From NCBI RefSeq assembly GCF_035956715.1, contig NZ_CP108381.1, forward strand, positions 1-64,000: a stretch of DNA of 64,000 nucleotides. The letters run 5' to 3'. This DNA comes from Nocardia sp. NBC_01329. GTDB taxonomy: Bacteria > Actinomycetota > Actinomycetes > Mycobacteriales > Mycobacteriaceae. The position numbers and the translations under genes are program-made. The notes below the pieces were generated by a model, which worked only from the letters and a program-made list of their open reading frames with translations, searched no databases and was not told the origin of the DNA. How positions within the stretch are numbered: position 1 is the stretch's first letter; every line of letters starts with the position of its first letter. Positions 46,286 through 55,813 of the stretch are shown here, one piece after another.

Positions 46286-46521
46286 GATGTCAGGCCCCCT
46301 AGATGTGAAAGGGCCGCAGTAGCGGGTTCATCCGAGGGTGAACTGTCACAAGTAGAGCCGCTACGGCAAATATTCCGCAATCGATATTGCGACCCTCACC
46401 TCGGGTTATCGCATGCTGATCGATTGCGGGCCGATGGCAGGCTGGGCGCCACCCTATCGAACCATTATGTGGTGATCTCCGAAAAATCTTGTCGGACTAC
46501 TACTTCACCGGCCCATACCGA

Positions 46522-46908
46522 TTATCCTCGTGCCTGAGGGCGGGTCTCCCAGAGATGGGAGACCCGCTCATCGCCACTTTCGAGGGCTTTCGTCCCGGTC
46601 TCCGGGGGTTGCTGCGCCCGCTGCCGCGCATCGCATTCGGCCGAAAGCGCCTGCGCCATATCGCCCACCTGCCGCAGTAGTGCGAGAGCGAGTGCGGCCG
46701 GAAGCAGGAGCAGCGAAACCGGCCACGGGAGTTCGACTCGCTCGGGCTGATCCGCCCGGTCTGCGAGATCGGCCACCGTGGCTTCCATTTCGCTGATCTC
46801 CACCCGCAGCTCCGCCACCTCGGAGCGCAATCCGCGCATCTGTGACCACAGCTCGCGCAGCAGCTTCTCCTGGTCGGACAGCACAGTATCGGTGTCCACT
46901 CGGATCAA
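46522..46908 (-). CDS. Coiled-coil single-pass membrane protein linked to conservon
   Basis: 128 aa. Residues ~10-52 form a predicted coiled coil with regular heptads (LRELWSQMRGLRSEVAELRVEISEMEATVADLA), followed by one hydrophobic segment (LPWPVSLLLLPAALALALL, ~59-77) and a charged tail. No family recognised. Its ATG overlaps the stop of the upstream membrane protein by 4 bp, so it is the sixth gene of the conservon transcript; a scaffold or signalling role is a guess. Confidence 0.72.
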   Translation of the reverse strand: MIRVDTDTVLSDQEKLLRELWSQMRGLRSEVAELRVEISEMEATVADLADRADQPERVELPWPVSLLLLPAALALALLRQVGDMAQALSAECDARQRAQQPPETGTKALESGDERVSHLWETRPQARG

Positions 46909-47825
46909 CGCGCAGGTTCGGGCAGGGGCTGAGCCCGTTGCGCGAGCGCGGCCGCCGCATTGGGCCGAGCGGCCGGTCGGCCCTGTTCACTCAGGGACGA
47001 CCGGCCCCCGTCCGCGTTCGCCGAGTCGCTGTCGGCGGGTCTCCCGGATTCGGTAACCCTGTTCACCCGGGGCGTCTCGTCGGGTCGCTCCGGGGCCACC
47101 AGGACCGCGGTGATCGGAACGGCGAGGGCCAGCAGGCCGATAACGAACATGGGGAATGCGTAACCGAACAGTTCCATCCCCTGCGCGGGTTCGGCCTCGG
47201 GATCGAACCGGAACTCGAGGCCGGAGATACCGGTGAAATATAAGACGGCCACGCCGGCGCCGAACATGGCGATCGAGCCCACCCGGGCCGCCGGGAAGCG
47301 GAACCGCTGGAACAAGAACACGCACAGGGAGGAGGCGGTCACCGCGACCACGATCGCGATCACGAAGAGCCATCCGGTCACCGACACCGAACCCTGGATA
47401 TCGACCGAGGTGAGCTGCAGCCAGAGCATGATCCCGAAGCCGACTCCGAGCGCGGCGGCCGCGTTCACCATCCGTTTCAGCTGGAAATCACGGCCGGCCA
47501 GCAGCAATCCGAGGAAGACCGCAGCGACGGAGAACACCAGCGAGAGCGTCAGATCCGACACGTCGTAGCGCAGGATGCGGCCCGGAATCGATACGCCCAT
47601 CAAGGAGACCGTGCTGGCCAGCCAGACCCCGATCCCGCCGATGGAGACGGCGGCGGCGGCGATCCACACCGGCCGGAACCGTACCGAACGACGGCCGTTC
47701 ACCGCGCATGCCAGACCCACGAACATCCCGACCGCGGACACTCCGAAGGTGAGCAGGGTCAGCCAATAGCCCATGGTGAACAGATCGACGGTCTCGACGG
47801 TTTCCACGGCCAGCACATCAACCAT
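46905..47825 (-). CDS. Seven-helix MHYT-like membrane protein with degenerate motif
   Basis: 306 aa with seven hydrophobic helices (residues ~15-245) and a disordered Pro/Ala/Asp-rich cytosolic tail. The arrangement, for example GVSAVGMFVGLACAV followed by GGIGVWLASTVSLMG, resembles MHYT sensor domains, in which W-MH(Y/F)-(T/I)GM repeats bind a metal. Here the Met-His pairs are missing (WLASTVSLM). It overlaps the conservon GTPase gene by 8 bp. Probably an integral component or sensor for the conservon; function unproven. Confidence 0.75.
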   Translation of the reverse strand: MVDVLAVETVETVDLFTMGYWLTLLTFGVSAVGMFVGLACAVNGRRSVRFRPVWIAAAAVSIGGIGVWLASTVSLMGVSIPGRILRYDVSDLTLSLVFSVAAVFLGLLLAGRDFQLKRMVNAAAALGVGFGIMLWLQLTSVDIQGSVSVTGWLFVIAIVVAVTASSLCVFLFQRFRFPAARVGSIAMFGAGVAVLYFTGISGLEFRFDPEAEPAQGMELFGYAFPMFVIGLLALAVPITAVLVAPERPDETPRVNRVTESGRPADSDSANADGGRSSLSEQGRPAARPNAAAALAQRAQPLPEPAR

Positions 47826-48450
47826 GCCGGGCGACTCCCTCGTATTCCTTGGCCTTCAACCGGTTGATCGCGTACTCGGTGACAGCGGCCAGTGACTGCC
47901 GGACCTCTTTCGCGTCACGGGCGTCGATATCCACGATCGGTACGCCCTCGCGCACCGACAGCGCCTCGCGAAGTTCGGCCATCGCGAAACGAGGTGAGTT
48001 CGGGAACCTGTTGACCGCGATCAGGAAGGGCAGATTCCGCGCCTCGAAGAAGTCCACGGCCGCGAAACTGTCCTCGAGGCGGCGGGCGTCGACGAGTACC
48101 ACCGCACCGATGGCACCCCGGATGAGGTCGTCCCACATGAACCAGAACCGGCGCTGGCCGGGGGTGCCGAAGAGGTACAGGGTCAGGTTTCCGGGCAGGA
48201 TGATCCGGCCGAAATCCATTGCGACCGTAGTGGTCTGCTTGTCCGGCGTATCGTCCAGATTGTCGACGCCGTCCGAGAAGCTGGTCACCATGGCCTCGGT
48301 GCGCAGCGGCACGATCTCCGATACCGCTCCCACGAAAGTTGTCTTGCCCGCGCCGAATCCACCGGCCACGACGATTTTGGTCGACGCGACGCGGGTATCG
48401 GTCTCCGCCGCGCCACCGCCCTGGGCTTTGCTAAAGGGCTCGGAGTCCAC
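47818..48450 (-). CDS. cvnD: Conservon small GTPase
   Basis: 210 aa. G1 GGFGAGKTTFVGAVSE; G3 FGTPGQRRFWFMWDDLIRGA (DxxG replaced by GTPGQ as in this family); G4 AVNRFPNS in place of NKxD; G5-like DIDARD. These are the features of CvnD/MglA-like GTPases that work with the roadblock partner CvnB and the CvnA kinase. Overlaps cvnC by 20 bp and the membrane protein by 8 bp. Confidence 0.94.
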   Translation of the reverse strand: MDSEPFSKAQGGGAAETDTRVASTKIVVAGGFGAGKTTFVGAVSEIVPLRTEAMVTSFSDGVDNLDDTPDKQTTTVAMDFGRIILPGNLTLYLFGTPGQRRFWFMWDDLIRGAIGAVVLVDARRLEDSFAAVDFFEARNLPFLIAVNRFPNSPRFAMAELREALSVREGVPIVDIDARDAKEVRQSLAAVTEYAINRLKAKEYEGVARHG

Positions 48451-48940
48451 GCAATGTCCTCTCCATCAGCGACCGGCGTTCGTCGTAACTCGCCTGCTCG
48501 GTCAAAGTCGAATGCACTCGCAGGTTGCCGTCCACTACGAGATCACCGATGACGACGCGGACCATACCGAGCGAGCGATCGAGATGTGCGGCGATTTCGG
48601 CGACCGACAGCTGGTGAGTTCCGAGGCGGAGTATCTCGGCTCGGATGTCACCGGACGGCCAATCGAATTGTGCATGATAGGAGATGGTTTCGATAACCGC
48701 CTCCATCGGGAGATCGACTGCCGGCTGGGTCCGGCCGGAGGTGAGGGCATACGGGCGGACACGTCCGGCCCGGCGTGGATTGTTCGGCTGCGGCGCCGCC
48801 TCGAACCGATGGGCACCGGTGTTGTACTGCGACGAACCGGGTCCGAAGTTCTGTGCGCCTGGACCGTAGTTCTGTGCGCCGGGGCCGAATCCGGGCCCAC
48901 CGGTGTTGTAATCGGGCATACCTTGGCCGAATTGAGACAT
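48431..48940 (-). CDS. cvnC: Conservon DUF742 protein
   Basis: 169 aa. A Gly/Asn/Gln-rich N-terminus with three GPGAQN(Y/F) repeats (residues ~16-36) precedes the DUF742 domain: RVRPYALTSGRTQPAVDLPMEA, LGTHQLSVAEIAAHLDRSLGMVRVVIGDLV (a winged-helix-like segment) and ERTLRGLRAL. It is the third member of the conservon and partners CvnB/CvnD. 5 bp from cvnB. Confidence 0.93.
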   Translation of the reverse strand: MSQFGQGMPDYNTGGPGFGPGAQNYGPGAQNFGPGSSQYNTGAHRFEAAPQPNNPRRAGRVRPYALTSGRTQPAVDLPMEAVIETISYHAQFDWPSGDIRAEILRLGTHQLSVAEIAAHLDRSLGMVRVVIGDLVVDGNLRVHSTLTEQASYDERRSLMERTLRGLRAL

Positions 48941-48945
48941 GATGC

Positions 48946-49353
48946 TCAGACGGTGGATCGGGCAGTCGCGCTGACGACAGAACCCACGCGATCGACCAGC
49001 AGGGCCATCTCATAGCCGATGCGGCCGATATCGTGCTGTTTGTTGGCGAGTACCGCGATATGCGAGCCGTTGCCGACGCTCATCACCAGTAGGTAGCCGC
49101 GCTGCATCTCCACGATCGACTGCATCACCTTGCCGCCGTCGAACAACTGGGCCGCCCCTGTGGCGAGGCTGGCCAGACCCGCGGTCACCGCGGCGAGCTG
49201 TTCGGCGCGATCGGTCGGCAGATGGGGGCTGACGGCCTGCAGCAGACCGTCCGCGGAGACCAGGACGGCATGGGAGACACCCGGAACGTCGCGGGTGAAT
49301 CTGGCGACCAGCCAGTTCAGGTTCTCGTCCGTGCTGCTCTTCGGGTCGGTCAT
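48946..49353 (-). CDS. cvnB: Roadblock/LC7-domain protein
   Basis: 135 aa: [78 protein letters not shown]. This is a typical CvnB Roadblock/LC7 protein, thought to act as regulator of the CvnD GTPase. Its ATG overlaps the cvnA stop by 4 bp. Confidence 0.95.
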   Translation of the reverse strand: MTDPKSSTDENLNWLVARFTRDVPGVSHAVLVSADGLLQAVSPHLPTDRAEQLAAVTAGLASLATGAAQLFDGGKVMQSIVEMQRGYLLVMSVGNGSHIAVLANKQHDIGRIGYEMALLVDRVGSVVSATARSTV

Positions 49354-52250
49354 GCAAGCCCTCCGTCATTGTCCTGCGCGTCGGCGTTCTGCGCGTCGGC
49401 GTTCTGCGCGTCGGCCCGCCCACTGCGGACCCCGCTCAGGTGTCTGGTCAGATTGCTCCGGATCTCCACCGGATCCCGCGGGGCCTCGTCTTCGACCGGG
49501 GCCAGCCCACCGGGTACGAGCTGCGCACCCGGCCGGCGGATGGGGAGCCCGTTCGCGGTCTTGGAGTCCGAATTCGGCTTGGCGGCATCCTCGGCTGCCA
49601 ACCAGCCGGAATCGGCGGGAGTCGTCCAGTCCTGGCGCGGCTGGTCCTGCGCGGTTGCCGGCTCGACCAGCCATTCCGACACCATACGCTGGTATATCGG
49701 GGTGGGGGTTTCACCGCCGACCGGTTGCAACCGGGTGGAGGTGGTCGTGGCCGGCGCCGATTCGTCCCGGCGTCGCTCGGAGCGACCGAACGGATCGTCG
49801 TGGTACATGCCCGGACGCCGGATCGGCAAACCGGAACGAGCCGTGAGCGACGGTGGTTCGGCGTCGGCGAACGATCGCTGCTCGGTCGGCGCCGGGAAAT
49901 CGGCCGGGGCAGAGAAGGATTGGGGCCGGTGGGTCTCCGACCGCAGTCCGGTCGGCGAATCTGCGGCCCGCAGTCCGGTCGGCGAATCTGCGGCCCGCAG
50001 TCCGGTCGGCGAATCTGCGGCCGGCGGTGTCTCGGGGATCGGGTCGAATGCCGAGAAGGTACTGCGCGATCCGTTCCCGTCCGAGGTGTCCCCACCCATG
50101 CCCATCGGGGCGTGCGTGGCCGGACGGCGTTGCGGCAACCCGCTGGAGGTGGTGCCGAAACCGGAGGTCGGCGGGGTGGCGGTGAGCGGGCGCACCGGGG
50201 GCAGATCGGTCCGCGAGGTCCACGAATCCGATGACGGCAGATCGGGTACCGGCGTCAACTGCCGCGGGGTCGGTGGCGGCTGGAGCTGCGGCAGTTGCTG
50301 TAGATGGGAGGTCTGCTGCAGTTGCGGGGGCGCCATGGACAGGTCGGCGGTGAGAATGTTCGAGTTGTCGGGCCCGGTGTCGGGCGATACCAGCAGACCC
50401 GGCAGGTGGAGGCTGGCAGTGATCCCGGGCTGCTGTGCCATGGTCGAGGTCCGTCGCAGGCCCACGGTGATCTGATGGCGTTTGGCGAGCCGGCCGACGA
50501 CGAACAGCCCCATCCGGCGGGCGGTCTCGATATTGATCTCACCACCGGAGGCAAGGCGCGCGTTCGCGGCCTGTAGGTCCTCGGTGGCCATACCCAGCCC
50601 GCGGTCGGTGATCTCGATGAGATATCCGCCGTCGACCGCGCGGGAGACGGTCACCGCCACCGGCGTATTGGGCGGGGAGTACCGCAGCGCATTGTCGATG
50701 ACCTCCGCGAGCAGGTGTTCGATATCGACCGCGGGTTCACCGGCGACCACACCGTCGGGCACATGTCCGATCTCGACCCGCTGATAGTCCTCGACCTGGG
50801 AAACCGCACTCCACAGCATATCCGAGAGCGGGACGGCGTCGAGCAGGCCGCGACGCAGTGGAGTACCGGCGATCACGAGCAGATTGTCACCATTGCGCCG
50901 CATTCGGGTGGCGAGATGGTCCAGGCGGAACAGGTTCTGCAGCCGCTGCGGATCGTCTTCGTCGTGCTCGAGTTCCTCGATGATGCCGAGTTGCTGTTCG
51001 ACCAGCGATTGGCTGCGCCGGGACAGGGTCTCGAACATATTGCCGATCTGCACGCGCAGACGTGCCTGTTCGGCGGCGAGATTGAGGGCCTGCTGGTGCA
51101 TTTCGTCGACAGCCCGCGCGAGCTGGCCGATCTCCTCGGTGCCCTGCACGCCTACCGGCTCGATCTCCGGGGTCTCGGCGCCCCCGCGGACCTGAGCGAG
51201 TTCCGCTGGGAGCCGCACATGGGCGACTTCGAGCGCGTCCCGGCGCAACCGGCGCACTGGGACGACCAGGGTCCGCGCGACCGCGAGGGCGAGTGTCAGA
51301 CCACCCAGCAGCGCGGTGATGAGCAGTGCGGTCTCTCGTAGTGCGCTGTTCTGCGCGGAAACCGTCGCATGGTGCAGTGCGCCGCTGATGGTGGCCGTCA
51401 GCTGGTCGGTGGTGACCTGGTACGCCTGGGAACTGGTGTCCAGGGATTCCCGCGCGGCCGGATCGGTCATCGCGCCCTGGGTGCCCTGGCTGAAGATCGC
51501 CAGCCGGGTCTGCACCGCGTCCAGCAGCGGCCGCATATTGCCGGCCACGTCCGGCATGATCTGCCCGTACTGGTAGATCATGGTGAGTTCGGCGCCACCT
51601 GAGGTGAGCACCCGGGCCCGCATCGCCGGATTGTCCTCGGCGGTGGGGGAACTGATCACCAGACGCTGCGCGGTCAGCGACCGGCGCGCGTTCTGGACTG
51701 CGCTCACCTGCAGGAAGTAACGCTGGATCGAGAGGTCCTCGACGGTGGGCGATTGGGCGAGGGCGTTGCCGATCCGAACGGCGATCTCGTCGGCCTGATC
51801 GCCGACCATCGCGGGGGAGCCGTTGCTGAGACCGCTGCGCATCGTGCTGCCGAGGGTCAGTGCCGAGGACAGTTCGCGGGAGACCTCCGGCCGGATCCGG
51901 TTGGAGTCCAGTGCCCTTTCCAGAGCTTCGTGGGCTGTATCGAACCCGGCGAGGGCTGCGGTGGCCTGCGGTGTCCTGTTATCGGCCCAGCCCGCCGTCG
52001 CGGTCACTGCCAGGTGTTCGGTGGCGGCGTTGTAGCCGAAGAGGGGGCCGATGATGCGGGACTGGTCCGTCGCGGCGTCGAGCTGTTCCAGGGTGCGCAG
52101 CTCGTTGTTGATCCGTAGCACCGCGAAAAGGGTGGCCAGGATGACCGGCAGGACCAGGACGATGCCGACCTTGCGGGTGACCGACCAGTTGGACAGGCTG
52201 AATTGCCACGGTCGCGGTGTTTCCATCCGCCTCTGTCGCCTCCGCATCAC
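49350..52250 (-). CDS. cvnA: Conservon sensor histidine kinase with nitrate/nitrite-sensing domain
   Basis: About 966 aa from GTG 52250 (ATG at 52247 next). One transmembrane helix (~28-45), an extracytoplasmic NIT-like helical domain (~50-305), a second helix (~308-332), HAMP (~333-395), a DHp-like helix with [18 protein letters not shown] (~His 440) and an HATPase domain with [13 protein letters not shown] (N box) and [11 protein letters not shown] (G box). The last ~330 residues are disordered, Pro/Ser/Gln-rich, and contain three perfect AADSPTGLR repeats and a terminal NADAQ repeat. First gene of a six-gene overlapping unit cvnA-B-C-D-MHYT-coiled coil. Cognate response regulators are not present; conservons signal through the GTPase. 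Confidence 0.94.
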   Translation of the reverse strand: MMRRRQRRMETPRPWQFSLSNWSVTRKVGIVLVLPVILATLFAVLRINNELRTLEQLDAATDQSRIIGPLFGYNAATEHLAVTATAGWADNRTPQATAALAGFDTAHEALERALDSNRIRPEVSRELSSALTLGSTMRSGLSNGSPAMVGDQADEIAVRIGNALAQSPTVEDLSIQRYFLQVSAVQNARRSLTAQRLVISSPTAEDNPAMRARVLTSGGAELTMIYQYGQIMPDVAGNMRPLLDAVQTRLAIFSQGTQGAMTDPAARESLDTSSQAYQVTTDQLTATISGALHHATVSAQNSALRETALLITALLGGLTLALAVARTLVVPVRRLRRDALEVAHVRLPAELAQVRGGAETPEIEPVGVQGTEEIGQLARAVDEMHQQALNLAAEQARLRVQIGNMFETLSRRSQSLVEQQLGIIEELEHDEDDPQRLQNLFRLDHLATRMRRNGDNLLVIAGTPLRRGLLDAVPLSDMLWSAVSQVEDYQRVEIGHVPDGVVAGEPAVDIEHLLAEVIDNALRYSPPNTPVAVTVSRAVDGGYLIEITDRGLGMATEDLQAANARLASGGEINIETARRMGLFVVGRLAKRHQITVGLRRTSTMAQQPGITASLHLPGLLVSPDTGPDNSNILTADLSMAPPQLQQTSHLQQLPQLQPPPTPRQLTPVPDLPSSDSWTSRTDLPPVRPLTATPPTSGFGTTSSGLPQRRPATHAPMGMGGDTSDGNGSRSTFSAFDPIPETPPAADSPTGLRAADSPTGLRAADSPTGLRSETHRPQSFSAPADFPAPTEQRSFADAEPPSLTARSGLPIRRPGMYHDDPFGRSERRRDESAPATTTSTRLQPVGGETPTPIYQRMVSEWLVEPATAQDQPRQDWTTPADSGWLAAEDAAKPNSDSKTANGLPIRRPGAQLVPGGLAPVEDEAPRDPVEIRSNLTRHLSGVRSGRADAQNADAQNADAQDNDGGLA
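49374..49415 (-). repeat. In-frame 15-bp tandem repeat at the cvnA 3' end
   Basis: 2.8 perfect copies of ctgcgcgtcggcgtt (plus strand) encode the repeated NADAQ of the kinase C-terminus ([14 protein letters not shown]). Confidence 0.85.
49941..50021 (-). repeat. In-frame 27-bp tandem repeat in cvnA
   Basis: Three perfect 27-bp units (49941-49967, 49968-49994, 49995-50021) encode AADSPTGLR three times in the disordered kinase tail. Perfect identity suggests recent expansion. Confidence 0.92.
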
Positions 52251-52677
52251 GATCGACCTCTTTTTGGTGCGTGGCCGTTTCAGTTATGATTCACTGCACA
52301 CCGAACCAACCGGAGGTCTAGTTTTTACCGATCGGAACATACCGTGCCGGTTAGCGGTCGGCAATCGGGGCGTTCAGACGGTTATACCGCGAATAAAGCG
52401 GATGAGGAACAGGTTTCGTGGGATATCACAGGTCGGTAATGGTTCCTCCGGTTATCAGATGAACGACCTGGTCGGAGTGCTCACCTCGCGCAACACCGGG
52501 CCGCTTCTGCAATCGGTCGACCGTCCGGTTCCTTCCCGCGGTCGGGAAGGCCTGTTCGATATTCGATGCACCGACGATCCGGCCCGACACACCGCGCGGC
52601 GAAACCGGTGCTCAGTGGACTCGCGGTGCGGTGGGCCCTCTCAGTAGCCTCTCAGTCGCTGCCGTCAAACTGGTGAT
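52251..52677. other. Divergent intergenic region cvnA / mprA
   Basis: 427 bp. AT-richer between 52258 and 52400, where the cvnA promoter is likely. The mprA-proximal end carries the direct-repeat MprA box. No ORF looks coding and no other repeat is seen. Confidence 0.5.
52638..52656 (+). promoter_or_regulatory. Candidate MprA box upstream of mprA
   Basis: Perfect direct repeat ctctcagt-agc-ctctcagt, 8+3+8 bp, ending 21 bp before the mprA ATG. The 19-bp two-subunit direct-repeat layout is that described for the mycobacterial MprA box; the same repeat precedes pepD at 55814-55832. Confidence 0.75.
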
Positions 52678-53364
52678 ATGCGGATTCTGGTGGTCGACGA
52701 CGATCGTGCCGTGCGGGAGTCACTGCGCCGGTCGCTGACCTTCAACGGCTATACCGTCGACCTGGCGGTCGACGGTATCGACGCACTGGAGAAGGCGAAC
52801 GCGGATCGCCCCGACGCGCTGGTACTCGATGTCATGATGCCCAGACTGGATGGGCTGGAGGTGTGCCGACGGCTGCGCAGCACCGGTGACGACCTGCCGA
52901 TCCTCGTGCTGACCGCGCGCGATTCGGTATCCGAACGGGTCGCGGGCCTCGACGCCGGTGCCGACGACTATCTGCCCAAACCGTTCGCCCTGGAAGAACT
53001 GCTGGCCCGGCTGCGTGCCCTGCTGCGCCGCCGTACTCCGGATGCCGGCGAGATCTCCGAGGCCATGATCTTCGCCGACCTCTCGCTCGATCCGGTCACC
53101 CGCGAAGTCGCCCGGGGCTCGCGATCGATCTCGCTGACCCGCACCGAGTTCTCCCTACTCGAAATGCTCATGGCCAACCCGCGCCGGGTACTCACCCGCG
53201 GCCGCATCCTGGAGGAGGTGTGGGGCTACGACTTCCCCACCTCCGGTAACGCACTGGAGGTCTATATCGGCTATCTGCGCCGGAAAACAGAAGCCGACGG
53301 CGAACCCCGGCTCATCCACACCGTGCGCGGGGTCGGCTACGTCCTGCGCGAAACGCCACCCTGA
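52678..53364 (+). CDS. mprA: OmpR-family response regulator MprA
   Basis: 228 aa. Receiver domain with the acidic pair (VVDDDRAV), phosphoacceptor Asp ~51 ([12 protein letters not shown]), Thr (VLTARD) and Lys ([12 protein letters not shown]); winged-helix DNA-binding domain with [35 protein letters not shown] and [25 protein letters not shown]. Sequence and the mprA-mprB-pepD-moaB2 order match M. tuberculosis Rv0981-Rv0984, a regulator of envelope stress and persistence genes. No clear Shine-Dalgarno sequence precedes the ATG; a leaderless transcript would place the MprA box over the -35 region. 8 bp from mprB. Confidence 0.95.
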   Translation: MRILVVDDDRAVRESLRRSLTFNGYTVDLAVDGIDALEKANADRPDALVLDVMMPRLDGLEVCRRLRSTGDDLPILVLTARDSVSERVAGLDAGADDYLPKPFALEELLARLRALLRRRTPDAGEISEAMIFADLSLDPVTREVARGSRSISLTRTEFSLLEMLMANPRRVLTRGRILEEVWGYDFPTSGNALEVYIGYLRRKTEADGEPRLIHTVRGVGYVLRETPP

Positions 53365-53372
53365 GCGCGGAT

Positions 53373-54890
53373 ATGGCACGCAACTCCCGCTCGGCGGCCG
53401 AGGAACATTCGGTCGCGCCGCTCGGCCGGACCCGGCCGGACGAGCCGGCGCCCATGCGCCCGCCGACTCCGCTGACCCGCACCGTCTCGCTACGGTGGCG
53501 GGTCACGCTGCTGGCCGCATCGCTGGTGGCGATCTTCGTGGCGATCACCTCGATCGCCGCCTACGCCATGGTCGCCCGCGCGCTCTACGGACAGGTCGAC
53601 GCGCAGTTACGGGCCCGAGCCGCGACGATGATCAGCGGCGATATCGACAACATGGCCTTCCAGTCGCTGGGCGTGGCGACGCTGTTCTCCAACGATATCG
53701 GCGTCGCACTGATCTACCCGCCCGCAAACGGCGAAGCAACCCAGCGGCCGAGCCTGCCCGCCTATATTCCGCCGCAGCCGACCACACCGCCGATCGGCAC
53801 CGAAGAGATCGCGGTGGCGCGAGGTACGCGGGATTCGTCGCTGCGCACCTACAACAATCAGCGAGTATTGGCCGAACGGATGGATTCCGGCGTCACTCTG
53901 ATCATCTCGCAACGCCTGGAACCGACCCGGGAAGTGCTCGACCGGCTCGCTTGGCTGCTGTTCGCGGTCGGCGCCTCCGGTGTCGTCCTCGCCGCCGGGG
54001 CCGGGACGACGGTCGGCCGGACCGGTCTACGCCCGATAGCCCGGCTCACCGCGGCCACCGAACGGATCGCCCGCACCGACGATCTGACCCCCATCCCGGT
54101 AACCGGTGACGACGAACTCGCACGGCTCACCGAGAGTTTCAACACCATGCTGCGAGCTCTGACCGAGTCCCGGGACCGGCAGCGGCGGCTGGTCGCCGAC
54201 GCCGGGCACGAACTACGCACTCCCCTGACCTCGTTGCGCACCAATATGGAGTTGCTCATCGCATCGAGCCGCCCCGAAGCCCCGGCCATCCCCGAAGAGG
54301 ATATGGCCGAACTGCGATCGGATGTGGTGGCCCAGATCGAGGAGCTGTCCAACCTGGTCGGCGATCTGGTGGACCTGGCCCGCGAGGACGCTCCCGAAAC
54401 GGTGTACGAGCGGGTCGACCTCGGCGAAGTGACGGAGCGCGCACTGGAACGAGTACGCCGCCGCGGCGCGGTCGGCTTCGCCGCCGAACTACGGCCGTGG
54501 TTCGTCTACGGCCACGAAGCGGCGCTGGAACGCGCGATTCTCAATGTCCTCGACAACGCGGCGAAATGGAACCCGCCCGGCGCCCAAGTCCGGGTACTGA
54601 TGACCGAAACCGGCCGCGGACTCCTGGAATTATCGGTCGACGATGCCGGGCCGGGTATCCCACCGGGTGAACGCGAACTGGTATTCGAGCGTTTCTATCG
54701 CACCACCGCCTCCCGTTCCATGCCCGGTTCCGGGCTCGGTCTGGCAATTGTGAAACAGGTCGTAACCAAACATGGCGGCACGATTGCGATCGACACCTCC
54801 GAGCGCGGCGGGGCCCTCATCCGCATCGTCTTGCCGGGCGAAAACCCGCCCCCGGACGAATACCGGCCCGAACCCGAAGACAGCGAATAA
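53373..54890 (+). CDS. mprB: Sensor histidine kinase MprB
   Basis: 505 aa. Two transmembrane helices (~44-66, ~190-212) flank an extracytoplasmic sensor domain (~67-188); a HAMP domain follows (RPIARLTAATERIARTDDLTPIPV). The H box is DAGHELRTPLTSLRTN (His ~279); N box NVLDNAAKWNPPG, G boxes VDDAGPGIPPGE and GSGLGLAIVKQVV complete the catalytic domain. It phosphorylates MprA in response to envelope stress; in mycobacteria the extracytoplasmic loop binds DnaK and unfolded proteins. Downstream pepD is separated by a 1-kb repeat region, unlike the compact mycobacterial operon. Confidence 0.95.
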   Translation: MARNSRSAAEEHSVAPLGRTRPDEPAPMRPPTPLTRTVSLRWRVTLLAASLVAIFVAITSIAAYAMVARALYGQVDAQLRARAATMISGDIDNMAFQSLGVATLFSNDIGVALIYPPANGEATQRPSLPAYIPPQPTTPPIGTEEIAVARGTRDSSLRTYNNQRVLAERMDSGVTLIISQRLEPTREVLDRLAWLLFAVGASGVVLAAGAGTTVGRTGLRPIARLTAATERIARTDDLTPIPVTGDDELARLTESFNTMLRALTESRDRQRRLVADAGHELRTPLTSLRTNMELLIASSRPEAPAIPEEDMAELRSDVVAQIEELSNLVGDLVDLAREDAPETVYERVDLGEVTERALERVRRRGAVGFAAELRPWFVYGHEAALERAILNVLDNAAKWNPPGAQVRVLMTETGRGLLELSVDDAGPGIPPGERELVFERFYRTTASRSMPGSGLGLAIVKQVVTKHGGTIAIDTSERGGALIRIVLPGENPPPDEYRPEPEDSE

Positions 54891-55256
54891 TCACCGCCGG
54901 GCCGACAATATTGTCCGGGTTTCTCGGGGCTTCGAAAGTTCGATCGATATGGCCGCCGGCAGTGGACGAACTGATGTTCGGCGGCGTGGGATCGAAGGGG
55001 TGGAGGTGGGTGGTGGGGCCTGTCTCTCACTTCGAGAGCAAGCCGCGTTTGTGAAGGTGAAGGGCGGGCTTGCTGGTGGGGCGAGAGGTCGCCCACGTAC
55101 TTCCGCGGCGCCGCCATGTCCTCGCGGCCCGGACTGGCCCGCAGCTACCTCAACCGGACCGGCACTGGCTTTTCGGTGGGATGAGTGGTGGGCTTGCTGG
55201 TGGGTGAGTGGTGGGCTCGATGACGGGGTTGGGAGGTGGGCTCGCTTGTGAAGGTG

Positions 55257-55402
55257 CTGTGTTTTTGGCGCGCTGGCGCGCGCGGGGGTTGAGGCCCTGA
55301 GGTCTCGCCGTTCAGGCCTCGAGACTCGCGCTTCGCGCATGCGCTTCGAGGCCTGAACGGCGAGACGGCCTCAACCCTTTGGGGTGTCTCGCAGAACTCG
55401 AC
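55257..55402. repeat. R2 element, inverted copy
   Basis: Reverse complement of 37350-37510. The 19-bp arms ctcgccgttcaggcctcga (55304-55322) / tcgaggcctgaacggcgag (55346-55364) and the flanking ggtgtctcgcagaactcgac are conserved with very few differences; the GC hairpin at the end (ggcgcgctggcgcgcgcgg) has diverged. Confidence 0.88.
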
Positions 55403-55500
55403 TCGCGCGGTTGCGTTGGTGCCCGTTGTACGGGTGGATGTGATGTGGGCGTAGATGGTCTTTCCTTCAAGGAATCTGGGGGAGTGAGCACTATATTGTC

Positions 55501-55556
55501 CCGTGCTCCCGTGCTCCCGTGCTCCCGTGCTCCCGTGCTCCCGTGCTCCCGTGCTC
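55501..55556. repeat. 8-bp tandem repeat, seven perfect copies
   Basis: ccgtgctc repeated exactly seven times, followed by cctgctgcc. The unit is not a multiple of three and lies in non-coding DNA about 320 bp upstream of pepD. Likely hypervariable between strains. Confidence 0.95.
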
Positions 55557-55620
55557 CCTGCTGCCGAGGGGCGTGAACGACCTGTTCTCCCGTCTCCTCC
55601 GGATGGATCTACCTCGGCGG

Positions 55621-55792
55621 CCGGGGTCACGAGGGCCCCGACGCGGCGCCGAAGGCGGCGCCATCCACACAGTCGGGGCCCGCCCCGGTTCTGGAGCGAC
55701 GTAGCGAAGGAGCGCAGCGACTGAGCGAAGGAGTGAAGAACCGGGGTTAATAGGGCCCCGACAGCCCCGCCGAAGGCGGGGCAAATAAACAC
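55621..55792. repeat. R1 palindromic repeat, truncated plus full copy
   Basis: 55621-55642 is the terminal segment of one copy (ccggggtcacgagggccccg...), joined through a ggcgccgaaggcggcgcc hairpin to a full copy at 55672-55792 in the same orientation as the 27.3-kb copy, including the trailing gccccgccgaaggcggggc hairpin and aaataaacac. Confidence 0.9.
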
Positions 55793-55813
55793 AGAGCGCA
55801 CAATTTAATACAG

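Noticed and set aside
55501..55556. CRISPR array
   Set aside because: The repeats are contiguous 8-bp units without spacers; no cas genes or spaced ~30-bp repeats exist in the window.
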